This document shows, piece by piece, positions 49,437 through 58,257 of a DNA stretch of 64,000 bases. Position 1 is the stretch's first letter. Every line of letters begins with the position of its first letter. A model generated the notes under the pieces. The model made no database searches, was not told the origin of the DNA, and worked only from the letters and a program-made list of their open reading frames with translations. The translations under genes and the position numbers were made by a program. The DNA is from Verrucomicrobiia bacterium (GTDB taxonomy: Bacteria > Verrucomicrobiota > Verrucomicrobiia > Limisphaerales > Pedosphaeraceae), in the NCBI GenBank assembly GCA_036268055.1, contig DATAUW010000041.1, positions 248,001-312,000 of the forward strand. Reading direction: 5' to 3'.

Positions 49437-50267
49437 TTGATAAAACGCCGAGCGTCATCCGGTTTCACCCTGATCGAACTTCTGGTTGTCATTGCCATCG
49501 TCGCGATTCTAGCGGGACTGTTGCTGCCCGCGCTTTCTCGTGCCAAGGAAAAAGCTTTCCGCGCAAATTGCACCAGCAATCTTAAGCAATGGAGTCTCGC
49601 GCAGAACATGTACGTGGACGACAACGACCAGTTTTTGCCGATGACTAAAATTCCCAACGGCACGCTGCCGATTGGCGATTATTCGGAAGACAATCCACGT
49701 TGGAGTGATCTGCTCGCCTTCAACCAGGCCAACGCAGGCAACAACGCGTGGTTCAATGCGCTGCCGCAATATGTCGCCAGCCGTCCTTTGTGGACCTGGG
49801 CGGATGGCAACGGTCCCATGCAATTTCAGTCGGGCCGCTCGATATATATTTGTCCCACATCTGCCAACCAGGCGGTTGATCCCAACACCGATCCAATGTC
49901 GCGGCCGATTTTTAATCTGGCGATGAACTCGAAGGGCACCGATGGTCTCGTGCTCGCCAGCAACCAGACGCTTTCAGTAAAACTTGTTACCCAGCCGTCA
50001 GCGTTCGTGATGTTCTCCGATGTTCGCACGCACACTTCCGAAACTCCCTATTACGGCGCCAGCACCACGGCCACTGACTTGGCTAGTCCCCAGTGTTATA
50101 CCACGCGCCTTTCGTCGCGCCATACCGCGGGTGCAGATATCGCCTTCGCCGATGGCCATGTCCATTACTATAAGTACGCTTACGCCTGCATCAATCAGAA
50201 TGGCAAAGCCCACGATTCCGGCGTGCCCGACATCAATTGGACTTACGACGGGCATATCGTTCCATAA
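49437..50267 (+). CDS. Prepilin-like secreted protein with N-terminal methylation motif and H-x9-DG motif
   Basis: The product begins with a short basic leader and then [20 protein letters not shown], the prepilin peptidase site (Gly before Phe) and hydrophobic helix. I prefer the TTG at 49437 (leader of about 9 residues) although the frame is open to a TTG at 49392. The C-terminal half has [20 protein letters not shown], the H-x9-DG-like motif of the many prepilin-like proteins in Planctomycetota and Verrucomicrobiota. It follows purM by about 95 bases. The role is probably in a pseudopilus or surface assembly; no pilus machinery is in the window. Confidence 0.88.
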   Translation: MIKRRASSGFTLIELLVVIAIVAILAGLLLPALSRAKEKAFRANCTSNLKQWSLAQNMYVDDNDQFLPMTKIPNGTLPIGDYSEDNPRWSDLLAFNQANAGNNAWFNALPQYVASRPLWTWADGNGPMQFQSGRSIYICPTSANQAVDPNTDPMSRPIFNLAMNSKGTDGLVLASNQTLSVKLVTQPSAFVMFSDVRTHTSETPYYGASTTATDLASPQCYTTRLSSRHTAGADIAFADGHVHYYKYAYACINQNGKAHDSGVPDINWTYDGHIVP

Positions 50268-50338
50268 ATAAAGGGAACATTATGAGCAGATGGACGGGCA
50301 GAGAAAAATCGGCGCCTTAATTTTCCCATCCCATCAAT

Positions 50339-51826
50339 CTAAGCCGTAGGCGGAGATGCCGGAAGAAAAACGCGGAATAGGGTTCCCTGCCCGACCTCGC
50401 TGGTTACTTCAACAAACCCGCCGTGCGTTTTAACAATTCCCACCACCGTGGAAAGTCCCAATCCTGTTCCCTTGCCAATCTCCTTAGTGGTAAAAAACGG
50501 CTCAAAAATCTTCGCCAACACATCGGCAGGAATTCCGTGTCCGGTATCGCTTACGGTCAGGAGCACATACTTGCCCGGGGCGTGGGGACGCGACCGCATA
50601 TTCATTTCATCCAGCGTGATCGGACTCGCCTCGATGTGCAGACGTCCGCCATTCGGCATGGCGTCGCGGGCGTTGATGCACAGGTTCAATAGCACTTGAT
50701 GAAGCTGGGTTGAATTTCCGTTGACCGGCGAAAGGTCAGGAGAAATTTTATTCTGGATTTCTATCGCTTTCGGAAAAGTATCTCGCGCAAGTTTAACAAT
50801 CTCCGCGATGAGTGTTTCAAGGTTCACCCGCGTTTGCTCCCCGCCGACGCCGCGAGAAAAAGAAAGAATCTGTTTGACCATGTTGACGCCGTGGCGGGCG
50901 CTGGCCTGCGCAATTTCCAAAAGTTTCTTGGTATCTTCAGTCGCTTCCTGGTGAGCCATGCTCAGCGCCATAATCACCGGCGTGAATGAATTATTGAGGT
51001 CGTGCGCGATGCCGCCGGCGAGCGCTCCAATCGTTTCCATGCGCTGAGTGCGGAGAAACTGCGCCTCGATTTGTTTCTTCTCGGTGACATCCGTATTGAT
51101 GATGAGAATCGCCTTGGGATCACCGTTTTGATCTCGCGTCAAAGTCCAGCGGCTTTCCACGATGAGTTTTGCGTGGTTTTTCGTTACCTGATGCAACTCG
51201 CCTTTCCATTCGCCTTGGCGGATCAAATTTTTTAAAGCAGCCAGCGGAGCGGTCAAGTCTCCCTGAAACAGCAGTTCATTCGCATTACGGCCCAAGGCTT
51301 CTTTGGCGGTCCATCCATAAAGTCGTTCGGCGCTTTTGTTCCAATACAAGATGGACTGATCCAGATCGTTCAGGCAAATGGCGTCCTGCGCCTGATCGAG
51401 CAAAGCGGCCTGGTTACGAAGTCGCTCCTCATCCGCGTGCCGGCGCCGTTTCGCATCTCTTTCCTCCATCGCCCGGCCAATGGCAGCGGGCAACCGGGCC
51501 ATGCGATCCTTCAAGACATAATCGGTGGCGCCATTGCGCAAGGCTTCAATGGCCAGTTCTTCGCCGATGGTGCCCGACACAAAAATAAATGGAACATCGG
51601 GCCGTTGTTTCCGGGTAATTTTGAGAGCGGCCAGGCCACTGAACCCAGGCATGGAAAAGTCCGACAAAATTAAACTAACCGCGCTTTCTTTCAAGGCGGA
51701 TTCAAATTCAAGCGAACTGCTTACAACCCGGATCGTGCATGCCACATTTTCCGTCCGGAGCAGATGTTTCACAAGGGCAGCATCGTCCGAGTTGTCTTCG
51801 ACGTGAAGTATGTGAAGCGGTTCCAT
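50339..51826 (-). CDS. Hybrid histidine kinase (REC-PAS-HisKA-HATPase)
   Basis: The 495-residue protein has a receiver domain first (residues 1-120: LHILHVEDNSDDAALVKHLL, phospho-acceptor Asp in SLILSDFSMPGFSG), then a PAS domain (residues about 140-255, DAICLNDLDQSILYWNKSAE), and a HisKA/HATPase transmitter with the phospho-His in GALAGGIAHDLNNSFTPVIM, followed by NLCINARDAMPNGG and GTGLGLSTVVGIVKTHGG. No membrane segments are seen, so it is cytoplasmic. A receiver at the N-terminus with no C-terminal one is the less usual order. A stand-alone response regulator is 420 bases upstream on the same strand and may be the partner. Confidence 0.93.
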   Translation of the reverse strand: MEPLHILHVEDNSDDAALVKHLLRTENVACTIRVVSSSLEFESALKESAVSLILSDFSMPGFSGLAALKITRKQRPDVPFIFVSGTIGEELAIEALRNGATDYVLKDRMARLPAAIGRAMEERDAKRRRHADEERLRNQAALLDQAQDAICLNDLDQSILYWNKSAERLYGWTAKEALGRNANELLFQGDLTAPLAALKNLIRQGEWKGELHQVTKNHAKLIVESRWTLTRDQNGDPKAILIINTDVTEKKQIEAQFLRTQRMETIGALAGGIAHDLNNSFTPVIMALSMAHQEATEDTKKLLEIAQASARHGVNMVKQILSFSRGVGGEQTRVNLETLIAEIVKLARDTFPKAIEIQNKISPDLSPVNGNSTQLHQVLLNLCINARDAMPNGGRLHIEASPITLDEMNMRSRPHAPGKYVLLTVSDTGHGIPADVLAKIFEPFFTTKEIGKGTGLGLSTVVGIVKTHGGFVEVTSEVGQGTLFRVFLPASPPTA

Positions 51827-52094
51827 TAGATAAAAATCGCCTCCCGAGAAATTACCAATACCCGGCTTTCAGATAACAACGTCATACGTCCTATATCGGT
51901 TTCTGAAAAAAAAGCTTAAATCGAAACTCAATTTATAAACCTCATTCTAGTAGTCGCACTAAAATCGTCAACGAATATGCCGCTAAATCAATCAAATGAC
52001 CCTTAAAGTAGAAACTCTCAGTGGCAAATTGCGAATACTTCCACTAACCGCCAGTTTCCGTGGGAAAAACCCGGATTCACTTTTGAAATAAATA

Positions 52095-52241
52095 TGCTCT
52101 GTAGAAAACCTGGAATTCTCAATTTGTCCGAGCGTGAAACTGGAGTGGGTTTGGGGGAATGCACGCGTCCCGCGTGCAGTGTTTGGCGGGACGCCAAACA
52201 CATTTCTCGTCTTTATTTCTAATGATGATTTCTACAGAGCA
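52095..52241. mobile_element. MITE-like element with 13-bp terminal inverted repeats
   Basis: The ends are perfect inverted repeats, tgctctgtagaaa (52095-52107) and tttctacagagca (52229-52241). Inside are two hairpins, gcacgcg/cgcgtgc and tgtttggcg/cgccaaaca. The 147-base span has no ORF of its own and lies between the hybrid kinase start and the response regulator stop. This is the form of a non-autonomous transposable element; no transposase is seen. The rest of the gap (51827-52094) shows nothing I can name. Confidence 0.7.
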
Positions 52242-52249
52242 AAATGAAT

Positions 52250-52639
52250 TCAGGAAGAATGAAATATGTGAGCGACGGCTTCGAGTAATTCTTCCACCGA
52301 GAATGGCTTGCCCATAAGCCGATTGATGTTCACGAGCCGCTCTTTCCTCGACGACAGCAATTCGGCATACGCCGAGATCATAATGATGGGCTGAACCGGG
52401 CATTGCTCTTTTATGGCGCGGCTCAGGTCGAGTCCAGTCATCGTACCCAAAGCGTAATCGGTGATCACCAAATCATATTTGCCCGCCGCAAATATTTCCA
52501 GGGCCAGTGACGCGCTTTCAACCGTCTCCACCACGTAGCCTTTCATCGTGAGCAGCATTTTCAACGATTTCGCGATCGGCGGTTCGTCATCCACTACCAG
52601 GATCCGTTTGGCCGCGATTTGTTTGGTGGTGTCGGTCAT
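52250..52639 (-). CDS. Stand-alone response regulator (receiver only)
   Basis: A 129-residue CheY-like protein. The phospho-acceptor Asp is in KYDLVITDYALGTMTGLDLS, the acidic pair is in ILVVDDEPPIAKSLK, and Ser/Thr plus Lys switch positions are in IIMISAYAELLSSRKER and LMGKPFSVEELLEAV. No output domain is attached. The start is at 52639 (MTDTTKQIAAKRILVVDD), not 52660. It is upstream of, and on the same strand as, the hybrid kinase, though a MITE-like element stands between. Confidence 0.92.
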   Translation of the reverse strand: MTDTTKQIAAKRILVVDDEPPIAKSLKMLLTMKGYVVETVESASLALEIFAAGKYDLVITDYALGTMTGLDLSRAIKEQCPVQPIIMISAYAELLSSRKERLVNINRLMGKPFSVEELLEAVAHIFHSS

Positions 52640-52761
52640 AACACAATTTATCCAGCACATTCTTTTGACATGCCTCTCTGATTATGCAACTCCAGAAATG
52701 CATGGCTCCCAATACGAATATTTGTGGTTGTATATTAGCTGGTGATAAATAGGGGTTTTTA

Positions 52762-52789
52762 TTGACATTGTCCCTGCCTCAGTTAATCT
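52762..52789 (+). promoter_or_regulatory. Possible sigma-70-like promoter for the spherulin-4 gene
   Basis: TTGACA at 52762-52767 and TAATCT at 52784-52789 are separated by 16 bases. It faces the secreted protein gene at 52912, whose start is about 120 bases on. The match is fair only by eye, and no expression evidence exists. Confidence 0.4.
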
Positions 52790-52911
52790 TCCCCTCTTGA
52801 ATGAACGGCGCAAGAGTGTCTGCTTTACGGGCGGATGCCAGGCCGATAGTACCCGTCCGGTTCGTATTGCCCGAATGGGTGCGTGGAAAAATATTTGGAA
52901 GACGTTGTTTT

Positions 52912-54663
52912 ATGAAAGGAATGCTGTTGAGTGCGCTGTTGTCAGCCGCGATGTGGTTCACGCCGGGCGCGCATTCGGAATCGCTGGGCATCATGGTGCC
53001 AGCTTATTTTTCCCCTTCGTCCGGTTATTGGAGTTCGATGAACTACGCGGCGTCGCGCGTCCCATTGATCGCCATCATGAATCCGGACAACGGCCCCGGA
53101 ACTTCGCCCAGCAGCAGTTACGTAAATGTGCTGGCGCAGTTGCATTCCTCTGGCGGCAAGATCACCGGCTACATCTACACCTCCTACGGCGCGCGCGCGC
53201 TGGCGGACGTCGAAGCGGATATTGATCGCTACCTGGCCTGGTACGCCGTGGATGGTTTTTTCGTTGACGAAATGACCAGCGACGCCGGGAGCACGGACGT
53301 TAATTACTACGCGACGCTCTATCAGTATATAAAAGCGAAGGGCACGAATTACAGCGTCACCGCCAATCCCGGCGTCAACGCTCCTGAAAGCTACATCACC
53401 ACCCCAGTCGCTGACACTTTGATGATTTTTGAGAACGACGGTTCCAAGTATCCCGCGTTCGCCCCGTCGAGTTGGGTCGCCAAATATTCACCCGACCATT
53501 TTGTTCATCTTCCCTACAACGCAACCAACACCGCCACGCTCTCAAATTTTGTGGCTCTGGCTGTGAATCGAAATGCCGGCTGGATTTACATCAGCGATCT
53601 TTCTGTCTATAGCAAGTTGCCGACGTATTGGACGAATGAAGTGCTCATGGCGCAGGCTTTCAACCAGGAAAAGCTCTCGCCTTTTATACTCACTTCCGGC
53701 CAGCCAGCCAGCCAGGTTGCCGGCACGGGCGACTCCGCGACGTTTACCGTTGCTGCTTTTGGCTCGCCCCTGCCCGCTTATCAATGGTTTTATGGGACCA
53801 ACGCCATCACCACGGCGACCAACGCCTCATACACCATTGCCTCCGTTCAAGCCGCCAATGCCGGTTATTACGATGTCCAAATTGAAAATTCCAACGGCTT
53901 CGCCATCAGCCGCGAGGCTTCACTCATAGTCAGCAATGGTCCCAGCTCCTATCGAAAAATCATCCTTGACGGCTCTTTTAATGATTGGACCGGTCTGGCT
54001 CCGGTTTATACCGCCGCCATCGGGCCAGCCACGACAATCCAATATGAGAACATCTACCTCGCCAATGACGAAAGCAATTTGTACATCCGCGTAACCCTCT
54101 ATTCGCCGCGGACCAATGCGTTTGCCAATTCGTATGATAACATTTTCATTGATGCCGACGATGATGCTTCGACGGGCTATCAAGTCGAGGGCATCGGTTC
54201 ATCCCTGCTGATACAATCGGGAAACGGTTATCAGGAAAAAAACGGAGGCTTCAACGAAGGCACTGTCAATAACCTGGGTTGGACCATTGCCCGATCCGCC
54301 GATGAGACGGATTGCGAATTGGCCGTTTCCCGCAACGCCGCTTACGCCGCCGATGGCAGCAGCATTTTTTCCGGCAACAAAATAGCGCTCTTGTTTCAGG
54401 GAGATGACGCCAGCCACGACAATGTTGAAGACGCGCCTCCATCCGGCGGCATCGCTTATTCCTTTGCCACATCGCCAACGGTGCTGCCACCGCTTTCCAT
54501 CAGTTGCGCGGCAGGAATCATGACCATAACCTGGTCTGGTTTGGGCACGCTGCAAACCTGCAATTCGATCACCGGTAACAGTGTCTGGACCAATATCACC
54601 GGCGCGGCCAGTCCTTACGTTGCGCCCATCGCCGGCTCACAATTTTTCCGGCTCGTTCAATGA
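52912..54663 (+). CDS. Secreted spherulin-4 family protein with Ig-like and CBM9-like domains
   Basis: The 583-residue product starts at 52912 with a signal peptide (MKGMLLSALLSAAMWFTPGA); the frame is open to 52801 but that part has no signal. The first domain (residues about 24-275) is a spherulin-4-like TIM-barrel: SLGIMVPAYFSPSSGYWSSM, VDGFFVDEMTSDAGSTDVNY and ADTLMIFENDGSKYPAFAPS. Then an Ig-like repeat (PAYQWFYGTNAITTATNASY), a CBM9-like domain (DGSFNDWTGLAPVYTAAI) with FIDADDDASTGYQV, and a final short beta domain ending FRLVQ. Spherulin-4 relatives are probably glycoside hydrolases or galactosaminidase-like enzymes; the activity here is unknown. Confidence 0.83.
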   Translation: MKGMLLSALLSAAMWFTPGAHSESLGIMVPAYFSPSSGYWSSMNYAASRVPLIAIMNPDNGPGTSPSSSYVNVLAQLHSSGGKITGYIYTSYGARALADVEADIDRYLAWYAVDGFFVDEMTSDAGSTDVNYYATLYQYIKAKGTNYSVTANPGVNAPESYITTPVADTLMIFENDGSKYPAFAPSSWVAKYSPDHFVHLPYNATNTATLSNFVALAVNRNAGWIYISDLSVYSKLPTYWTNEVLMAQAFNQEKLSPFILTSGQPASQVAGTGDSATFTVAAFGSPLPAYQWFYGTNAITTATNASYTIASVQAANAGYYDVQIENSNGFAISREASLIVSNGPSSYRKIILDGSFNDWTGLAPVYTAAIGPATTIQYENIYLANDESNLYIRVTLYSPRTNAFANSYDNIFIDADDDASTGYQVEGIGSSLLIQSGNGYQEKNGGFNEGTVNNLGWTIARSADETDCELAVSRNAAYAADGSSIFSGNKIALLFQGDDASHDNVEDAPPSGGIAYSFATSPTVLPPLSISCAAGIMTITWSGLGTLQTCNSITGNSVWTNITGAASPYVAPIAGSQFFRLVQ

Positions 54664-54960
54664 ACGACTTACGATAGAACCGCCTGCCATACGAGTGATA
54701 TTCTCCCTCAGTCGAAACCACCCACCTTTATATTGTTTCTACGGCTAGCAATGCCGCTTGGTCGCCTTCGGTTTGCAAGCGCATTTCCTGAATCTGCGCC
54801 AAACTAAGACAAGCACGCTTCAGAATAAAAAGACATCGTCACGACACCACGGTTCCGTCTAACCGCTTTGGGGGATATTCAAGCGGGCTCTAAGCGGTTA
54901 CATTCTTCGACGCTACCAGTCATTAAAAAAAGAAAGAGCCAATTTTGGGATATTACGTTT

Positions 54961-57255
54961 ATGGAGATTTTGCACATTCGTCCTGCCCGCAAGTCCGGCC
55001 AAAATTTTCACCTGTCAATTTTTCTCGGCTTCCTGAGTTTCATCATGATCTGTTGTTCCGCTCGTGGCCAGACGCAGCCAGCCAACAGCCTTTCGATTTC
55101 TACCTATGGTGCAACGACGGCATCTGCCGATAATACTACGGCAATTCAAAATTGCTTTAATGCTGCACAATCCCAAGGCAAAAGCGCGTGGATTCCGGCG
55201 GGGACATTTCAAATCAAAGGTTCATTGAACGCCACCGGCATAACTATCGCCGGCGCTGGAATGACTTCCAGCATCATCTACCGCAATCAGAATTCCTCGG
55301 ACATTACCGCCACTCAATTATCACTGCTAAGTTGCACCGTCAAAAATCTGGGAATTGACGGCAACGGAACTTCCCGCGGCGTCAACGCTTCGTACGGAAT
55401 TAATATAAAAGGCGTGGGCTGGCTTATCGAGAATGTCCAGATCCACCACGCCGACGCCGGGGTATGGGCGTCGGGAAGCAGCGGCACGGTCGAGAATTGC
55501 ATTTTGACCAACACCTTTGCCGACGGCGTTAATATCAACAATGCCGGAACCAGCCCAAACACAGTTGGTGCCAACCTTACCATACAAAACTGCATTCAAA
55601 CGGGAGCCGGCGATGACGGCTTTGCCATTAACGCGCAGGGGGAAGATTCGGGCTGGCAAAACATGGTAAATCCTAAAGTCCTGAACTGCACTTCGCTTAA
55701 TGACGATGGCGCCAATGGCATCCGCATCGCAGGCGGCTCCAATGCGCTGGTGTCCGGCTGTCTGGTTTCTAACACTGTTTTGGAATGTGGCATTGTGGCC
55801 AGCTCCTACGGCACTGGCGGCTTTGGCATCACCAACGGACTGATCACGGGCAACACCGTTTACGGATGCGGAACGGTTGACGCAGCCGCCTGTATCGGAA
55901 CCGGCGATGCCCGCACGGTCGCGACCTTTACCAGCAATATTCTCTACAATTCATCCGGTGCTGGTTTTCAAGTCGGCACTCCGACTTATCCTAATGCGGG
56001 GAAAATCGTCTTTGGCCCGGGCAATATCATAAGCAATGCAGCCGGAGCGGGAATCGCCATTCAATCAGGCGTTGTCGGCTCGGGACTCATCATCACCAAT
56101 ACGGTCCTGGGCCTCCATCATGGCCAGAAATACTTTGTCAATAATTCCAGCACCTTTACGGCGATCGTCATGGGAAATAATTGGCAAGGCAACGTGATTC
56201 CGTCTCCGCCGTCTGGACTAACCGCCAGCGTGGCAAACAAACAGGCGGGATTAAGCTGGGTATCCTACAGCGGAGACATTTCCTCCGCACCAGTTAGTTA
56301 CAATATCAAGCGATCCTTGACCAACGGCGGTCCTTATTCGACCGTAGCCACAAATATAGCCAGCACGAGCTATAATGATTCCGGTTTGAACAATGGCACG
56401 ACTTATTACTATGTGGTGTCAGGAGTCAATGAAGCCGGAGAAGGCGCCGATTCAGCGCAAGTAAGCGCCACGCCACAGTTGGTAGTCGGAAGCGTCAGCT
56501 TCAAAAACGGAACCTTTACTGGAACGTCGGTCTTAAGTTTAGCGGGAACTCCCGCACAGGAAGTCTATGGAGTCAGTCTGGGAGATAATACCCCGCGAAC
56601 CACCGCCAACGGCTATTCTTTCGATAGTTATCCCAGTGTCAACGCCAGCTATGGCGGATCAAGCGCCTATGGGTTCAACGGTTTTTTAGGTGGCGGCGGA
56701 ACAAGTGGCGATAGCGGTTTCGATGGGGTATTGAACAACGGAGAATTGGGCATCAATGGCGGGACATTGACGTTAAGCAACCTCAGTGTCGGCACCATTT
56801 ATAATGTGCTGTTCCTCGAAGCAGACACGCGCAATGTCGGCACCCGCACGTTCACCATCACTTCCGGCAGCACGTCGAGCGCGGCTCAATCTTATGCTTT
56901 CGCCGCAGGCAGTCCAAGTTTGGGCGGATACATTCTGTGTACGTTCACAGCCACAAACTCCACACCCACATTCACGTATCCGCAGGCGACTTACGGATAT
57001 CAACTGAATGCCATTCTGGTGACAACTACGACGGCAACGACGTCGCCGTCGTTAAGCTATAGTCTCACCAATGGCGTGATGCAATTTACCTGGCCATCTG
57101 ATCATGTTGGCTGGCAGCTTGAAGAACAAACTAACGCGCCGGGCGGCGGCATCGGCCCGAATTGGTTCATCGTTCCTGCTTCAAACACAACCAATCAAAT
57201 ACGGTTGCCGGCATCCACGAACGGGAACATATATTTCCGATTGGTTCGCCCGTAA
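54961..57255 (+). CDS. Secreted beta-helix protein with fibronectin III-like domain (paralogue A)
   Basis: The 764-residue protein starts at 54961 with a signal region (LSIFLGFLSFIMICCSARGQ). A pectate-lyase-3/GH87-like right-handed beta-helix covers residues about 40-410: TTAIQNCFNAAQSQGKSAWI, NLGIDGNGTSRGVNASYGIN and later NCTSLNDDGANGIRIAGG. A fibronectin III domain follows (residues about 415-510, TASVANKQAGLSWVSYSGDI), then a beta-sandwich region and a short end FRLVRP. The N-terminal 370 residues are very similar to the protein at 58258-59931, but the C-terminal halves are unrelated. It is likely a polysaccharide-binding or degrading enzyme; no catalytic residues can be named with certainty. 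Confidence 0.85.
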   Translation: MEILHIRPARKSGQNFHLSIFLGFLSFIMICCSARGQTQPANSLSISTYGATTASADNTTAIQNCFNAAQSQGKSAWIPAGTFQIKGSLNATGITIAGAGMTSSIIYRNQNSSDITATQLSLLSCTVKNLGIDGNGTSRGVNASYGINIKGVGWLIENVQIHHADAGVWASGSSGTVENCILTNTFADGVNINNAGTSPNTVGANLTIQNCIQTGAGDDGFAINAQGEDSGWQNMVNPKVLNCTSLNDDGANGIRIAGGSNALVSGCLVSNTVLECGIVASSYGTGGFGITNGLITGNTVYGCGTVDAAACIGTGDARTVATFTSNILYNSSGAGFQVGTPTYPNAGKIVFGPGNIISNAAGAGIAIQSGVVGSGLIITNTVLGLHHGQKYFVNNSSTFTAIVMGNNWQGNVIPSPPSGLTASVANKQAGLSWVSYSGDISSAPVSYNIKRSLTNGGPYSTVATNIASTSYNDSGLNNGTTYYYVVSGVNEAGEGADSAQVSATPQLVVGSVSFKNGTFTGTSVLSLAGTPAQEVYGVSLGDNTPRTTANGYSFDSYPSVNASYGGSSAYGFNGFLGGGGTSGDSGFDGVLNNGELGINGGTLTLSNLSVGTIYNVLFLEADTRNVGTRTFTITSGSTSSAAQSYAFAAGSPSLGGYILCTFTATNSTPTFTYPQATYGYQLNAILVTTTTATTSPSLSYSLTNGVMQFTWPSDHVGWQLEEQTNAPGGGIGPNWFIVPASNTTNQIRLPASTNGNIYFRLVRP

Positions 57256-57282
57256 AGAAAGCGTATTGGAAGTCTAGCCCGC

Positions 57283-58149
57283 CTAGTTGGGTTGGTAGGC
57301 TCCAGCTAAACTTCCATTCAAGATTCGCGCCGCTCTTTCCTGAAGATTACTGGGGAATCCACTGGCCCATTGAGCGGCCCCATCCATATCTTGCCGCGCC
57401 CACAGGCGCAAAATATATAAAGCCGCATCTTCCTGGGCTGGGCCGGGAGACATTTTTGCGGCCACCATTTGCGCTGCTTGAGCCGGATCGTTTTCAGCCT
57501 GGGCAAATGCCACCCGTTGATACCAGTTATCCTTCTGCGCGCTCGCGGGCTGGGTATCAATCCAGCTATAAAGCGGGTTCAAATCCTGCGACGCCCATTG
57601 AACGGCAAGGTTCTGGACGATAATTGTTCGCCGGTCGTCATTAAGGCCGTTGTCGTTCAGCACTTGCGCCGAGCGCGCTGGATCCAGGTTCGCTTCTTCA
57701 AAAGCCACGTAGCCGAGCACCATGGAGCGCTCGGTGGGATTGGCCAGTTGCGACGCCCAAGCTTCGCTGGCATTCACATCCATATCAGTCCAAGTCTGCG
57801 CCACCACTACCATCAGTGAATCATGCCACTTGGCAGCCTCCGGTGATTGGGCAAATTCCGCCGCCGCGCGCGGATCGCGCCGCACCCAATCCGGCAATAA
57901 TTCCTTGTAGGCTTTCCCCTGCTCTGCCGGGTCATTGGAAGCCAGCAATCTCAAGATTTGATCGGAAATTGATTCTTGCTTCGGCTCCGTCTTCACGATC
58001 TTAAGCGTTCCCTGCATCGAGTTCTTCGGTGCCGCAGGCGAAACGTCGGTCAACGTGGAAATCGCCGCCTGTTTATTTTGAATTTTGTTTAAAAAAAGCA
58101 ATAAGCCGATTGTCACACTAACAGCGATCAATAAAATCGTTTTCTTCAT
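57283..58149 (-). CDS. Membrane-anchored protein with Trp/Ala repeats
   Basis: The 288-residue product starts MKKTILLIAVSVTIGLLLFL (an N-terminal anchor). After a Ser/Thr/Lys linker it has about five or six degenerate helical repeats with Asp and Ala-Trp patterns: TWTDMDVNASEAWASQLANP, LAVQWASQDLNPLYSWIDTQ and RLWARQDMDGAAQWASGFPS. The repeats look like alpha-helical HEAT/TPR-like units that occur in other verrucomicrobial proteins. It lies between two beta-helix paralogues and faces the first of them. The function is unknown. Confidence 0.78.
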   Translation of the reverse strand: MKKTILLIAVSVTIGLLLFLNKIQNKQAAISTLTDVSPAAPKNSMQGTLKIVKTEPKQESISDQILRLLASNDPAEQGKAYKELLPDWVRRDPRAAAEFAQSPEAAKWHDSLMVVVAQTWTDMDVNASEAWASQLANPTERSMVLGYVAFEEANLDPARSAQVLNDNGLNDDRRTIIVQNLAVQWASQDLNPLYSWIDTQPASAQKDNWYQRVAFAQAENDPAQAAQMVAAKMSPGPAQEDAALYILRLWARQDMDGAAQWASGFPSNLQERAARILNGSLAGAYQPN

Positions 58150-58170
58150 ACCCGTTTTCAATTTTTTTAT

Positions 58171-58207
58171 CAGTCAAAACGCCTGCCGCCTCGAGTCGGC
58201 GGCAGGC
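58171..58207 (-). terminator. Rho-independent terminator of the beta-helix/ricin gene
   Basis: On the minus strand, downstream of the stop at 58258, a perfect 10-bp stem (gcctgccgcc/ggcggcaggc) with a 7-base loop is followed by gttttgactg and a later run of T. It is a good intrinsic terminator for the gene at 58258-59931. It lies close to the start of the next minus-strand gene, which therefore probably has its own promoter. Confidence 0.8.
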
Positions 58208-58257
58208 TCCAATAACAATCTTGCAATTACTTATCTCAATATAATTTATTTAGTGAG

